Source: Acanthamoeba lenticulata (lineage: Eukaryota > Discosea > Longamoebia > Acanthamoebidae). From it: a DNA stretch of 64,000 bases. The position numbers and the translations under genes are program-made. Below the pieces are notes generated by a model. That model searched no databases. It was not told the DNA's origin and saw nothing but the letters and a program-made list of their open reading frames with translations. Where the stretch lies: the NCBI GenBank assembly GCA_002179805.1, contig NAVB01000236.1, forward strand, positions 34,566-98,565. Direction: 5' to 3'. Below, in pieces: positions 33,201 through 44,715 of the stretch; the stretch's first letter is position 1, and the number at the start of each line of letters is the position of its first letter.

Positions 33201-36022
33201 TGCGGACAAGGCCGACCGGCAGGCGCAGTCGCGCACTGTGTGGTCCAACCCGAGCGCCACACGGGCGATCGTAGCGGGGCCCAAGCCCGCCGCGCCGCCC
33301 AGCGAGCCGGTGCCTATTCTTCACCCGTCGGCCTTCCCCTCGCTCTCCGACACGTTGGCCATCTCGCCGCGCTCGTCCGGCCAACGGCGTCGCGCTCAGC
33401 CTTCGGCCGAACGTACGCTCGGCCCCTTTCCTTCTTCCAGTGTCGTTCATTGCGCCAGGGCTGATCGGGGTACGTTCGCAGTGGCCAGCGCGGGCTCTTC
33501 GTTCGACGAGACCACTCAGCAGGAGGAGCCACATGGAGCCTATGCCACCGAAGAGCCTCCTTATCTCTACGGCCCTCCAGGCGTCTATCCCCCGGGCTAC
33601 GTCGAGGCCATGGCGTGGCAGCATCAACAGCCACAGCAGCCGCTGCAGCACCATGCCCAGGTTGAGGAGGCGGCGCTCGGCATGATGGACCGGTTTGGTC
33701 TTGGCCTCGGCGTCGGAGATCAATCAACGGCGGCCCCGGCTCTTGGTTTGGGCCTCTATCGGAGTCCGAGCGTCGGTAGCGAGTCCTTCCACGACGAGGA
33801 CGAGCTCGAAATGCCCAGCACACAGGGTAAAACGCTCCCTCATGAATGTCTATCACCGGCGCCACTGGATTACTAACGCATGAGGGACCTCTACGCAGAT
33901 GTAGCCGAGGCTCTGGACTATGGTGAGCACGAAGCTGAGGAAGAACCCACGGAGGAATTGGACTCCATGCCCATGCCCGCCCAGTATTCTGACCAGGACT
34001 ACAGCTTCTCCCAGGGCTTCTATCCTCCCTACGCCTCCACCGTACGTTTTCAACACTTTTTTTGTAAAAAATGTACTAATCTAATGCCTTTTTCGGTGTT
34101 ACTTAATTTCATCAGGGAAGCGAGTCGGTGTTCTCGAATCCATTCTCTTTCTTTGGGTTCACGTCGGCCTCGACTGACGCCTTCGCCGAGCCGGAGGCCC
34201 CAATCCCGGCGGCTTCGTTCGTCTTTGACACGGCCCCGCCCCCATCAGCCGTTTCGTCATTCGCGGCCGACCCTCACGCGCTGCGGCACCAGCCCTACAT
34301 CCACGCGCCTGTGCCAACGTCTTCTTCGTCCTCGTCGTCCTCGATGGCGACCGCCTTCGACAGGAGCAGCTCCCTGTCCTCGCCCATCTCGCCCGGCGCC
34401 ACCAGCCCCTCGCCGCCGCTGTCTGACCAACCGGGCCCCATCGGCTGGCCTCTCCGGTATGCGAGCTATCCTCTGCGCGTGTCATGCCTCAGCGCCCTCA
34501 CAAGACACGCGTGCGTGGCACCATTGTTTAGGTCGGTGCCGGAGGACTGGGGCATGGATCCAACCCGCACGGTAGCGTGCTACAACGTGCCGCCTGAGTT
34601 TGCGAAGAAGGGGGAGATCACCAACTTCTTCAAGCTGGCCAAGTGCACCATCGCCGTCGATGCCTCGTTCAATTCTCTGGTTCGTACTCCTTCGAGCCGC
34701 TCGAAGCTAAGCCTATTAGGCCAAGTTGTTTCGCTCCACCGCTGCCTGCTTTGGCTTATGATGTCATGGGACGCAACAACAGATTCAATTCCTGCGCGGG
34801 CCGGACAATGGCTGCTGCTTTGTGCAGTTTGAGACCAAGGCCGACGTGCAAAAGGCGCTCAGCCGCAATGGCGCCGACCTCGGCAACAATGAAATCACTG
34901 TCTCCCTCCCGTTTGGCCTCCAGACCTGTACTTCAATGCTCCCTCTTTTCCTCTTCCTTTAGTTCAAGCAATCGTCCCTAGCTGACAGATCGTCCATTGC
35001 TTCCGTTCACAGCCGAGAGTGGCCAGCGCTTCGCATTCAACCCGCAATCGCGAAACATCGCGCGGGACGCTCCACCAACTGCCGTCCTCTTTGGCAAAGA
35101 AGGTATGTTTTTCTTTAATCTTATCAGTACAAGTTTTAATCACCAGCTAATGGTTGCTTTTGGCACAAAGCGATTGGACTGCGGATAGGGCAGGGCATCG
35201 GCAACCTCAACCCGGTGGCCCCCGAGTTCCGACCGAGAGGCAGCGGCTCCTTTTCCAGCCGGGGAGGACCGCCGGGGCTGGATGATGGCTCGTCGTCCTT
35301 CTTTGGCAACGACCCGGGCATCGTTGCCGGCGTCGCTCCGCTGGACGACTCTGGCCGCACGACGACACCGCCGCCGCCGGGCCTGGGCGGCATCTCCATG
35401 CTCAACGCCGAGCAGGACTCGGTCGTCAAGCCCTCCGAGCGCACCAAGGTCCCCCCCCCTTACTCCCCGTATGCCAGACCATTACTCGATCGGGACCTTA
35501 CCTCGCGGCGGCCTACGCGTGGGGCAGGCCTACGGCGCGCTGGGCACGGTGGGCTCGCCGGTGCCGGCATCGTCGTTCCTGTCGGGCATGCACGGGGCGG
35601 CTCCCGGCTACCCGTCGGTCATGCCGGCGATCGCGCCCGGCTGGTCGGCCTTTACCGCGGGGCCCGAGGCCGTGGGCGTCGGCGCGGTCGGAGGCAGTGA
35701 CGCCGCTGCAGCCGCCGCCGCGGCCGCTGCGGCCGCAGCCTACTCGGCCTTCCACTTTGGACCCGCGGCAGCCTTTGGCGGCGCCGGAGGCCACTCGTTC
35801 TTTGGGGCTGGCGGCCCTGGCGAGCAGCCGCCCGGGCCGGGCCTCATGGGCATGCCACTGGTCGACCACGTGATGGGCGCCGATGACCACCTGCTCCACT
35901 CGGCGCAGGCGGCCTACCTGGCGGGCGATCCCTACGGCGCCGCGGCCGCCGTAGGCCACCTGCCGCCGCACCTGCAGCATCTGCCCCACCCGCAGTTCCC
36001 TCGCTACAACGTGCCCCAATAA
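30290..36022 (+). CDS. Large RRM protein with charged helical tract
   Basis: A long multi-exon gene. It starts MVEFKESLQYHNFFQKIYGN, then RAFEFLEMFDICD and AIKDLIYDYSNDWMRNLAG. The next exon joins in phase to a degenerate C2H2-like segment (VECKLDGARFTSRAAFYLHL, RGAHPE) with one zinc Cys missing. A basic block, a 57-residue Glu/Lys/Arg tract (nt 32040-32200) and coiled coils follow (VLRKIQKQLEEEITQEIMED; EAWSNSLIDQVLARECREIV). Then comes Pro/Gln/Ser-rich sequence, an RRM (VACYNVPPEFAKKGEITNFF ... NGCCFVQFETKADVQKALSR), and a Gly/Ala-rich tail ending QFPRYNVPQ. It probably binds RNA in the nucleus. Whether this is one gene or two is not certain, but exon phases near 31-33 kb support one. Confidence 0.65.
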
Positions 36023-36132
36023 GGGCCCACCACAAACAACAACAACGTTTGTTTCTCTTTCTTTTCATCCTCACAAAGATTTTAATCTTTTTATCCACAT
36101 CATCTTGATGGAAGACTATTTCGTCGTTTCGG

Positions 36133-36477
36133 TCACGACGACGTTGTGGGGACGCGGTGGAGGATGCGGCGGGTGGCGGTGAACTGGTTTGGGAAGCGCT
36201 GGAGGCCGTCAGCGCGCATGACCGGGGCGTGCTGGTCAAAGTAGCGCTGAAGGGCAGCGCGGTCGCTGCACCCGTAGACGGCCACGTAGTGCGCATACTC
36301 GTCTTCAGCTGCGCCAGCAGGTGCCACGTCGACTTCCTGCTGGTAGAGGCGCGCCGTAACGAAACAGTGGGTGTTGTCCACCATGTCGCGCATGTGGGCA
36401 CGAAGCCATTCGAGGAAGGCGCCCTCAACCTCCTTCTTTACATGCAGGGTTACTTCATACTCGACAGACGCATCCAT
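36133..36477 (-). CDS. DUF4286-family protein
   Basis: The start MDASVEYEVTLHVKKEVEG is chosen at 36477 because the in-frame extension to 36555 is AT-rich and lacks family-like sequence. The ~114 residues read FLEWLRAHMRDMVDNTHCFV, ARLYQQEV, YVAVYGCSDRAALQRYFDQH, and FPNQFTATRRILH. This is the beta-alpha-beta pattern of DUF4286 (dimeric alpha-beta barrel-like) proteins, common in bacteria and protists, with no known function. It is a single exon, convergent with the RRM gene. Confidence 0.82.
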   Translation of the reverse strand: MDASVEYEVTLHVKKEVEGAFLEWLRAHMRDMVDNTHCFVTARLYQQEVDVAPAGAAEDEYAHYVAVYGCSDRAALQRYFDQHAPVMRADGLQRFPNQFTATRRILHRVPTTSS

Positions 36478-37011
36478 CGCGGGCGTGAGTGGTTTTTGGA
36501 TTAAATATTTGTGAGAAATTACAGTTTTGGCCAAGTCCACAAAATAAATTGGCAAAAGTATTCTTTTTGCTTTTCAGAAACGCTACTCTCCCACCGCACA
36601 ACCGCGGACCCATTACCCACCAACCAACAGTGGCTCCTGCCACTCATCCAACGGAGATCTCACCAGATGCCTTGGTTAAAATGGCCCACTCACCATAACT
36701 CCGACCCCCCGACCAATACATCTCGGCCGTACACGTGTGACCACATAAGTGGTCTCCAGCTCCACCAATACGCAGCGCATTACCTCTGAACTATTTCGGT
36801 ACAAGGATATGGTCTATGGGTAGATAGCCATTTATAGCTGGTTGCACAAGAAACTCCTTGTGTCGTTGCAACGTTGAGTTGACACTGGTGCAGGTTGTGT
36901 TGATACGATGATAGAAATCCCACAATGGAGTCGGAACTACGCCGCTAAAGCAACTTCTCCACACAGGCAGAGTAAGACCAAGCGCCTCCGGAGAACGACA
37001 GAAGCAAGGCC
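36478..37011. promoter_or_regulatory. Divergent intergenic region, DUF4286 and receptor kinase
   Basis: About 530 bp. AT-rich near the DUF4286 start and more balanced toward the receptor gene. Short open frames here show no signature. No RNA gene is seen. Confidence 0.4.
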
Positions 37012-40000
37012 ATGAAGTGGCTCACAGCTTTCCTGCTCGTGTGCTATGGTGCTACGTGGTGTGGCGCCGCCGACATCAGCGGACAGGGGCGGCCTTGGCT
37101 CCAAAACTTTTACACTACGCTGTCCAACTCCTACGTCTTCACGCAGGACAGCGCGACACTCACCTACACGCCTTCGTCGGACCTCAATGCCTCCTACGCC
37201 TCACTCGATCGCGGTCGCATCAGCTTCGTGAGCGTTCCTGCGGTGCTCCGCCCCGAGCGAATGGCCGCCGTCAGAGGCACCCTCCACAGCGTGCCCATCG
37301 CGGCGGCGGCTATGGTAATGGCCTACAACACCTCCCAGTTCGGCACGGGCAACAACCTCGTGTTGGACGTGGCGACGACGGTGGCCATGTGGAAGGGCGA
37401 CCTGACTTCGTGGAACGACCCGCGCATCCAGGAGCTCAACTCGTGGATGACCACTCCGCCCGCTGGTTCGCTGAGGTTGGTCTACTGCGGCGATGCGGAC
37501 GGAGAAGGCGACGTCCTTCTGCGGTTCCTCGCGCGAGTCGACGCGAGCCTGGCGAGCCTCATCGACAACGGCGGCTTCTCGGCCCTTGAGCCCGTCCAAG
37601 CGGGCCGCGCCGTCGAAGCCTGCTCCACCGATCAGAAGGTGGCTTCTCTGGAGGGCGCCACAGGAGTCGCATTCATGATGTTCCCCGAAACGCTTGGCGG
37701 CACCGGGCTCTCTGTGGCTAGCATGCGCGTCACCGACTCGACGGGTGGGAACGTGGTGGTCGCCATCACGACGGCCTCGCAGGCAGCCATGACCAACGCG
37801 ATGGCTCTCACGCAGGACCTCCACGACATCGTCAATACAGGCGCTAACTCGTCGTGGCCATTGGCGGCGATCATCTCCGCTGTCGTCGACTCGGACCTCG
37901 GGCTTGCCATCAACAACTGCTACATGATAAAGCACGTCTTCGACTTTGCCAGCTGGCTCCAGGTCAATGACGGCGCCATCGCGCAGCTCGGGCCGCTGGG
38001 CTACGCGCCGCTCGGACCCTACCATCGGCGCGTCACGCTGGAGCAAATGACCACCATCACCTGTGACAACAAGTCCGTCGTGAGCACATCGTACTTGCTG
38101 GGTTCGGGCCCGCCGTTCGAGGTCTACAACGCGCTGGCCGACGAGTACTCTTCGGCCGGGTTTCTGCTCAAGTATTACGAGAGCGCCTCCTCGCTCCAGG
38201 CCATCGTAGACATGATCGACTCTTCCGCGGACTTTGGCACGTCAGGCGCATCGCTCACGCCGGAGCAGCAAGCGCTCGTGCCCGACGCCGTTGGCATCCC
38301 CATGATGTCGTACGGTATCGTCTTTGCCTACAACCTGCCCGGCCTGCTCGACCAGCAGCCGCTCGTCCTGGACTTCCAGACCGTGGCCGACATCTACATG
38401 GGCACCGTCGACACTTGGAACCACAGCAAGATTGCCTCGCTCAACCCGGACATCGCACATCTGCTGCCGAACGAGCCCATCATCGTGCTCTACGTGACGA
38501 CGACCCAAGTGCTCATCAGCCTGGCCAACACGGCCATCAGCAGGGAGGTGCCGGAATACGCGGCCCTCGTGGGCAACTCGAGCCGGTCGGACATCTACCC
38601 GGTCGTGTCGAGCGCGCCAAACCGCACGATGGCCGTCACCAACTTGGGCGCCACGCAGTCTGCGCTCAACTCGGTCCCCTATCTGTTTGGCGCCAGCAAC
38701 ACCTTCGCCGCGGGCACGCGACCCAACATCGGCATGGCCTCTCTGCGTGGCCCCTTCTCCAACAACCTTCCGCTCGCGCCCACCAAGGACAGCATCGTGT
38801 ACGCCATCTCCAACGCCACCGATCCGAGCTCGCAGCGCATCTTCTTCTCTCCGGGCGCCGAGAGCTGGCCCATCGTCGCCACGAACTACTTCATCGTGCG
38901 CACGCGGACCATGAAGAGCGTCGTCAAGGCGCAAGGTCTCGCCGAGTGGATTTACTGGATTCACGCGTCTGAGGCGGGGCAGGCCATCGCCAGCGCCAAC
39001 CAGGTCATCCCCTCGGGCAGCTCGCCCGTGCTCATGCGCCGTATCGTCGCCGCCGTGGTCAACATCACCGTGAACGGCGTCGCGGTCAGCCCGCTCGCGG
39101 GATGCACCGACGCGGACTCGGGCGTCATTTGCTCCGATCGCGGCAGGTGCAGCTCGGGCGAGTGCACCTGCGACGACGGATGGAAGGGGAAGCTGTGCGA
39201 GACCGAGGACAGCGAGGCGGGCGGCAGCTCGAGCGATTCGACGGCGCTCATCGTCGCGCTCTCCACCGTGGTGCCGCTCGCTGTGTTGGCGCTGTGCCTC
39301 CTTGCCGCCTGCTTCGTGGTCGCGCTCTTGGTCGTCTACCGGCGCGGACGCCTCGACAACTACGATTGGGAGATCGACCCGGCCGAGCTCGAGCTGGGCG
39401 AGCAGCTGGGCGCCGGCGGCTACGGCGTCGTCCACAAGGCCTTGTGGAAGGGCACCGAGGTGGCCGTCAAGATGATCGGCGGCGAGGGGGTCGCCTACGC
39501 CAGCGTCCAGGTGTCCAACTTCCGGAAGGAGGCGCAGGTGATGTCGGTCCTGCGGCACCCGAACGTGGTGCTCTTCATGGCAGCCTGCACCAAGCCGCCC
39601 AAGATGTGCATCGTCATGGAATTCATGGCCCTCGGCTCCCTCTTTGACGTATGCTCAACCTTTCTTCTCCATTTCGTCCCCAGCCTGAATTCCTTGGCTA
39701 ACCAACAACGTTTGCTGTCTCGTAGTTGCTGCACAACGAGCTGATCTCGGACATCCCCATGATGCTCGGCCTCAAGATCATCTACCAGGCGGCCAAGGGC
39801 ATGCACTTCCTCCACTCCTCGGGCGTCGTGCACCGCGACCTCAAGTCGCTCAACTTGCTGCTCGACAACAAGTGGAACGTCAAGGTCTCTGACTTTGGCC
39901 TGACGAGTTTCAAGGAGGCCATCGGCCGCGGCGACGACGCCGGCGTACTCGGCACCGTGCAGTGGACGGCGCCCGAGGTGCTCGCCGAGCAACAAACCAC

Positions 40001-41999
40001 GGATCTCATGACTGACAGCCTGCGCGCCGACACCTACATGCGCGCCGACGTGTACTCGCTCGGCATCATCATGTGGGAGGTGCTCACGCGTTCCGAGCCG
40101 TACCAAGGGCTGCTCCCGGCGCAGGTCGCCGTCTGGGTGATCAAGTACAACACGCGGCCATGCGACCTGCCCGACGCCGGCGGCAAGGAGGGCAACAACG
40201 ACATGGAGCGCGAGTACATCGAGCTCATGCGCTCCTGCTGGCACCAAGACCCGACGGTTCGGCCGTGCTTCCTCGACGTGATGACCCGCGTCGCGCAGAT
40301 CTCCGGCGACACCATCACTGGCACGACCTCCGGCCAGAGTAGCAGCAGCAGCAACAACAGCTTCCACATGAGCGCCACCACTGCCACACCCCACACCTAC
40401 CCCACCAGCAGCAGCGCTGGCTTCTCGCGCAACGAGGGACGCAGTGGCGGCGGAAGCAGCGTCAGCACAGAGGACGACCGAGCCCCAGTCGCGGTGACCA
40501 TGCCCCAAGGCCTCCGCGTGCCCCGCACGGACGTCAGCTTTGTCGTGTGCGATCTGGCCCACTTTGACGCCGTCTGGCATCGCGATCCTGCGACGGCCCG
40601 GTCGACGATCAGCACCTACATCGACGTCGTGCGCCAGGCCTGCCGCAAGCACCGCGGCCATCTCTTCTCTCGGCCCATCTTCCACAGCGGCGGCACCTTC
40701 CTGGTCGCCTTTGAGCGCAGCGTCTCGGCGTTTGACTTTGCCCTCGAGGTGAAGGCGCAGGCGGGCGCACGGAGCTGCGGTGTCGCGCACCTGCGCATCG
40801 GCATCGCTCAGCACGCGGGACCTTCGCCGCCGCCGGCGGACGATCCGTTCAAGCGCGGCTACCAGGAGTCGAGCTACGCGACCGCTTGCAAGGTGTGCAC
40901 GAGCGCAACGGGCGGGGGCGCCATCGTGTGTTCGGCCGACGTCGCTCGCCAGCTCTCGGCCCCGCAGGGCAAGCGCTTCATGCAGCGAGGCGAGGTCGCG
41001 ACCTTGGTCGAGGCTGGGGGCGATGATGGGAACGAGGAGCGCGGCGACGACGTCGACAGCGACAACGAGGACAACGACGATCGCATCCCCTCTCGGAAGA
41101 GTACGCGCGAAGACGGCCTGTGCTCTTCCAACATGTGCTCGTTCATCATCAGCACCGACAAGCTGGTCAGGAGCGACGTCAAGATCGGCGCCGGTGGCTT
41201 TGGCCGCGTCTGGAAGGGCACTTACGGCGGACAGACCGTGGCAATCAAGACGCTCCACAGCAAGATGGACGAGACGCAGCTTCTCGCGATCAGGGAGGAA
41301 GCGGCTATGCTCCACAAGATCGACCACCCGTACGTCGTGCGTTTCATCGGGTTGGCGCTGTCGACCAAGGAAGGGTCCGCCCCAATGCTCGTGATGGAGT
41401 ACATCAAGGGCGGCAATCTCGAGCAGCTCCTGGACTCCTCGGCCAAGCTCAGCTGGGAAGACCGGATGCGCATCCTGTGGACGGCCGCGCTGGGCTTGGA
41501 GGCGCTCCACACCGAGTTTGGCATCATCCACCGCGACATCAAGCCCTCCAACCTGCTGGTGGACAAGACCAACGGCAGCTACGCGATCAAGATCGCCGAC
41601 TTTGGCTTCGCCACCTCCACCCAGGGCAACACGGCCACCACGCATGCCGGTGGCACGCCTCTGTGGACAGCGCCCGAGTTCTACGGACGGGCCTCGGACA
41701 CGGGCGCCAAGGAGCTGGAGATCACCAACAAGGCCGATGTCTTCTCCTTTGCCATGGTCATGTGGCAGGTGCTCACCCGCAAGCTTCCCTACGCCGAGGG
41801 TTCAGGCAGCGGTCCGAGGAACCTCAACGGCGTCATCGAGAACATTCTGGCCAACAAGCGCCCACCGATCCCCAATGACTGTCCGGCCGATCTTGCCGCC
41901 CTCATCAGCAAGAGCTGGCATCGCAACCCGGCCAAGCGGCCGGACATGACCTCGGTGAGCCTCTTCTTTGGCAGCATGGTCGGCATGAGTGAGCCTTGA
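37012..41999 (+). CDS. Receptor with PstS-like ectodomains, TKL kinase, cyclase-like domain and second kinase
   Basis: Two exons (37012-39648, 39726-41999) give 1636 residues. The order is: signal peptide (1-22); two phosphate-binding-protein-like domains to about residue 690; one EGF-like module ([20 protein letters not shown], about 696-730); a transmembrane helix (about 742-775); kinase 1 (about 794-1067: [26 protein letters not shown]); a Ser-rich linker; a class III nucleotidyl cyclase-like domain (about 1145-1294); and kinase 2 (about 1362-1620: [26 protein letters not shown]). Both kinases look active and tyrosine-kinase-like. The cyclase domain keeps the first Asp (VVCDLAHF) but has HSGGTF where the second metal Asp is expected. 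It probably senses an extracellular ligand at the plasma membrane. Confidence 0.93.
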
Positions 42000-42403
42000 G
42001 CCGAGATCGATCATGATCTTGTAACATACAAACACATAAACACATAAACATTCGCAACACGTTGTTCATGCCACTGGACTCGAGGTGAGGTACTGTTCTG
42101 GTAGACCATTTAAATCGTTGTGGTCCCGCAACAGCTCCACAACACCACCATCGCCATCATCGACCGTCAACATTCCTTTTCCAGTTGCAGGTATTCTTGG
42201 CCTGGCCAAGTAGTCCCTGGTGACGGAGCTCCCAGTTGCTGATTGGTGCGAGCTGAGAATAGTTCCAGTTCACCGTGGCACAACCACCAGTGCAATGGAG
42301 AGAATAAAAGCCGGACATTGGCCAAGGTTAGCCGCAATCCAACCCAAGCCGACAGCACACCACACCCACAGGGAGCATTGTTGCTCTTGTTGTACACTAT
42401 TAG
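42000..42403. promoter_or_regulatory. Promoter of the GMC oxidoreductase gene
   Basis: About 400 bp between two plus-strand genes. A CCAAT-type ATTGG lies at about 42241, and a TATA-like AATAAAAG at about 42303, 100 nt before the ATG. No coding exon is apparent. Confidence 0.4.
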
Positions 42404-44416
42404 ATGGCCAAGTCCGCCAACCTTTGGCTCCCCGTAGCCGCTCTCTTGCTCTCTGCCGTCCTGCTGGCGCTGCTGGCAAACGGAGCCGAAGCTACAAGTA
42501 GCGCCATCAAGCGCAAGTACGACTACGTCATCATCGGAGGAGGAGGTGCCGGAGCCGTGCTTGCTGGCAAGCTTGCTCGCCATGGCGAAGAGGTGCTCCT
42601 CATCGAAGCCGGCGAGAACACGCAATACGACCCCAACATTTACAACCCTCTCGGCGTGTTCGGCTCTTTTAACACGAAGAGCAACAACATCGGCCTCTCG
42701 GGCGACACCACCTACATGTGGCCCAACCGCGTTGCTGGCGACTCGGGTCGGTACGGTCTTGCCGATGCACCCAACAGCGGCAAGGGTCTCGGCGGCGGTA
42801 CCAGCGTGAACACGATGATCCTGGCCCATGGCGGCAAGTGGATGTACGATCACCCTGGCAGCAGCTGGCCTGCGTCGTGGAGCTACGCCAACATGAAGCC
42901 TTACTACGCCGAGGTGCGTGCGGCTCTTAAGCCTCATCGCGAGACCCGCAAGCCGCCCACATCACAGAACTTCCTCAAGGCCGTGAGGCGCATTGCCGAC
43001 GAGCAGTACGCAGCCGGCGGACTTGACTACCTCGTCAACTCGGCCAACTATGCCGCCGGCCCGAACGTGGAGAGCCCCAGCGAGACCGCGCCTCAGCTCA
43101 ACTACAACGATCTTGAGGGCGTCAACAGCGTCGGCGCCTTCTCCCAGTACGAGTTCTTCGTCAACAAGCTGCCCAACGGCACCTTCATTCGCAAGTACGC
43201 CGCCAACACTTGGCTCGGCCCGGACTGCCTCAACCTCAACGGCTTCGGCCTCGGCCCGTGCCGCAAGCTGCGCGTCGTCACTGGCGCTTACGTTGACCGC
43301 ATCATCTTTGAGACTGACCGCAAGACCCGTACTCCCGTGGCCACCGAGGTTCTCTTCTATCACGACGGCCAGGCCATCACCGTCGAAGGGCGCGAGGGCA
43401 TCGTACTCGCCGCCGGCGCCATCCAGACTCCCGCCATTCTGCAGCGCTCTGGCTATGGTGATGCCACCTACCTCCGGACGCTCGACATTGAGCCCGTCTA
43501 CAACAACACACAGGTCGGCCGTAACCTCAAGAACCACTACGCCCCCTTCATGATCGCCAACGTGACTGGAGCCCCGGCCGACGTCTCGGCGTTCCTTGCT
43601 GGCGCCGCAATGATGCCCGGCAACATGGGCTTCAACGGCGGTGCCTTCCTGGGCTACCACAAGCTCGACCCGAACCGACCCAGCACCACCGTCTCGATCA
43701 GGAAGGGACAGCTGCTCTACTCCACGAGCGGTGCCTTCTTCCCCAGGCAGATGGCGGCTGCCTACAACGTCGGCCCCAGCAACGAGACCGTGGTCTTTGG
43801 CACTGATGATCTGCGCTTCGACGGCACGGGCTACGTGCAGATCGGTACCAAGAACGCCTTCGACTTCCCCAAGGTCTTCTACAACAGCTTCGTCGACTAC
43901 TCCAACCCTACCCTCTCCGGTCAGGCCTTCTGGGACGCCGCACGTACCGGCTCGTCGGCCGTCATCTCCGGCCTCCTGATCTACCACGTCGGCTATGAGG
44001 TCTACACGCAGATGAACAACGTGCTGGCCGAGGAGGGCAGCGGTGTGCGCTTCAGCATGGCCTATCCGACTGCGTCCGACCTTGCTCTCCTCGACCAGGG
44101 TCTCACCACCCACGGCGCCGACTGGTGGAAGTACCTCTTCCCGGACCGTCTTACGGGCAGCGCCAGCGATCCGGCCTTCTCGGCAGCGCTCAAGCGCCTT
44201 ACCTACCAGCTGCGCATGGCCTCACGCATCGACAGCCACCAGGTCTCGACTTGCAAGATTGGCCAGGTCGTTGACGAGCGCCTCAACGTGCTTGGCGTGC
44301 GCAACCTCAAGATTGCCGACGCCTCCGTGTTCGCCGAGCAGGTCGGCGGCGGAAACGCCTTTACGGCCAACGTCGTTGGAGCTCGCGCAGCCGACTTTGT
44401 CCTCCAGGACTTCTGA
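42404..44416 (+). CDS. Secreted GMC-family FAD oxidoreductase
   Basis: A single exon of 670 residues. A signal peptide (MAKSANLWLPVAALLLSAVL, to about residue 30) precedes the FAD dinucleotide site YDYVIIGGGGAGAVLAGKLA ... VLLIEAGE, the GGGTSVNTMIL loop, and the mid-protein segment GIVLAAGAIQTPAILQRSGY. The C-terminal block is SHQVSTCKIG (catalytic His region), VRNLKIADASVF and GGGNAFTANVVGARAADFVL. This is the glucose-methanol-choline oxidoreductase layout. The substrate (alcohol, sugar or aldehyde) is not evident. A secreted or lysosomal oxidase or dehydrogenase is likely. It lacks introns, unlike its neighbours. Confidence 0.93.
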   Translation: MAKSANLWLPVAALLLSAVLLALLANGAEATSSAIKRKYDYVIIGGGGAGAVLAGKLARHGEEVLLIEAGENTQYDPNIYNPLGVFGSFNTKSNNIGLSGDTTYMWPNRVAGDSGRYGLADAPNSGKGLGGGTSVNTMILAHGGKWMYDHPGSSWPASWSYANMKPYYAEVRAALKPHRETRKPPTSQNFLKAVRRIADEQYAAGGLDYLVNSANYAAGPNVESPSETAPQLNYNDLEGVNSVGAFSQYEFFVNKLPNGTFIRKYAANTWLGPDCLNLNGFGLGPCRKLRVVTGAYVDRIIFETDRKTRTPVATEVLFYHDGQAITVEGREGIVLAAGAIQTPAILQRSGYGDATYLRTLDIEPVYNNTQVGRNLKNHYAPFMIANVTGAPADVSAFLAGAAMMPGNMGFNGGAFLGYHKLDPNRPSTTVSIRKGQLLYSTSGAFFPRQMAAAYNVGPSNETVVFGTDDLRFDGTGYVQIGTKNAFDFPKVFYNSFVDYSNPTLSGQAFWDAARTGSSAVISGLLIYHVGYEVYTQMNNVLAEEGSGVRFSMAYPTASDLALLDQGLTTHGADWWKYLFPDRLTGSASDPAFSAALKRLTYQLRMASRIDSHQVSTCKIGQVVDERLNVLGVRNLKIADASVFAEQVGGGNAFTANVVGARAADFVLQDF

Positions 44417-44715
44417 ACACCAAATGATATAAGCTCTGGTGCAAGGTGGCCACTGTCCACTCTTGTGCAAGTGTTCCGACTATACCCTATGTGAAATATA
44501 GTGGAATAGTGAGAGTGTATCGAGACGCTTGTGTTTGTCTATGAAGCGTGCAACAACTTGGGGGTGGTCGGTAAAAACTGGGAATGTGGTTGCCAAAGGT
44601 CCCAGCAAGGACCAAGCATCATCATCTTCGTGTGGCTGTGTTGAGCCAGATTAGGCGCAAGTGACCTTGCTTGTGGGCCTTCTTTGCACAATCTCTTTTT
44701 CTTTTCCTCGACAAT
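44417..44715. other. Intergenic gap before the nucleotidyltransferase gene
   Basis: About 300 bp. It holds the 3' end of the oxidoreductase gene and the promoter of the next. No feature is recognised beyond a pyrimidine-rich stretch at about 44688-44710 next to the ATG. Confidence 0.4.

Noticed and set aside
36480..37000. Possible small gene or RNA between DUF4286 and the receptor kinase
   Set aside because: Short frames on both strands lack signatures or splice support, and no tRNA or other RNA fold is evident.
38242..41645. Long minus-strand open frames under the receptor kinase gene
   Set aside because: GC-rich codon bias on the plus strand leaves the antisense frames open. The plus strand has clear kinase motifs; the minus has none.
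42962..44113. 383-codon minus-strand frame within the GMC oxidoreductase
   Set aside because: A shadow of a well-supported single-exon enzyme, with no recognisable motif.
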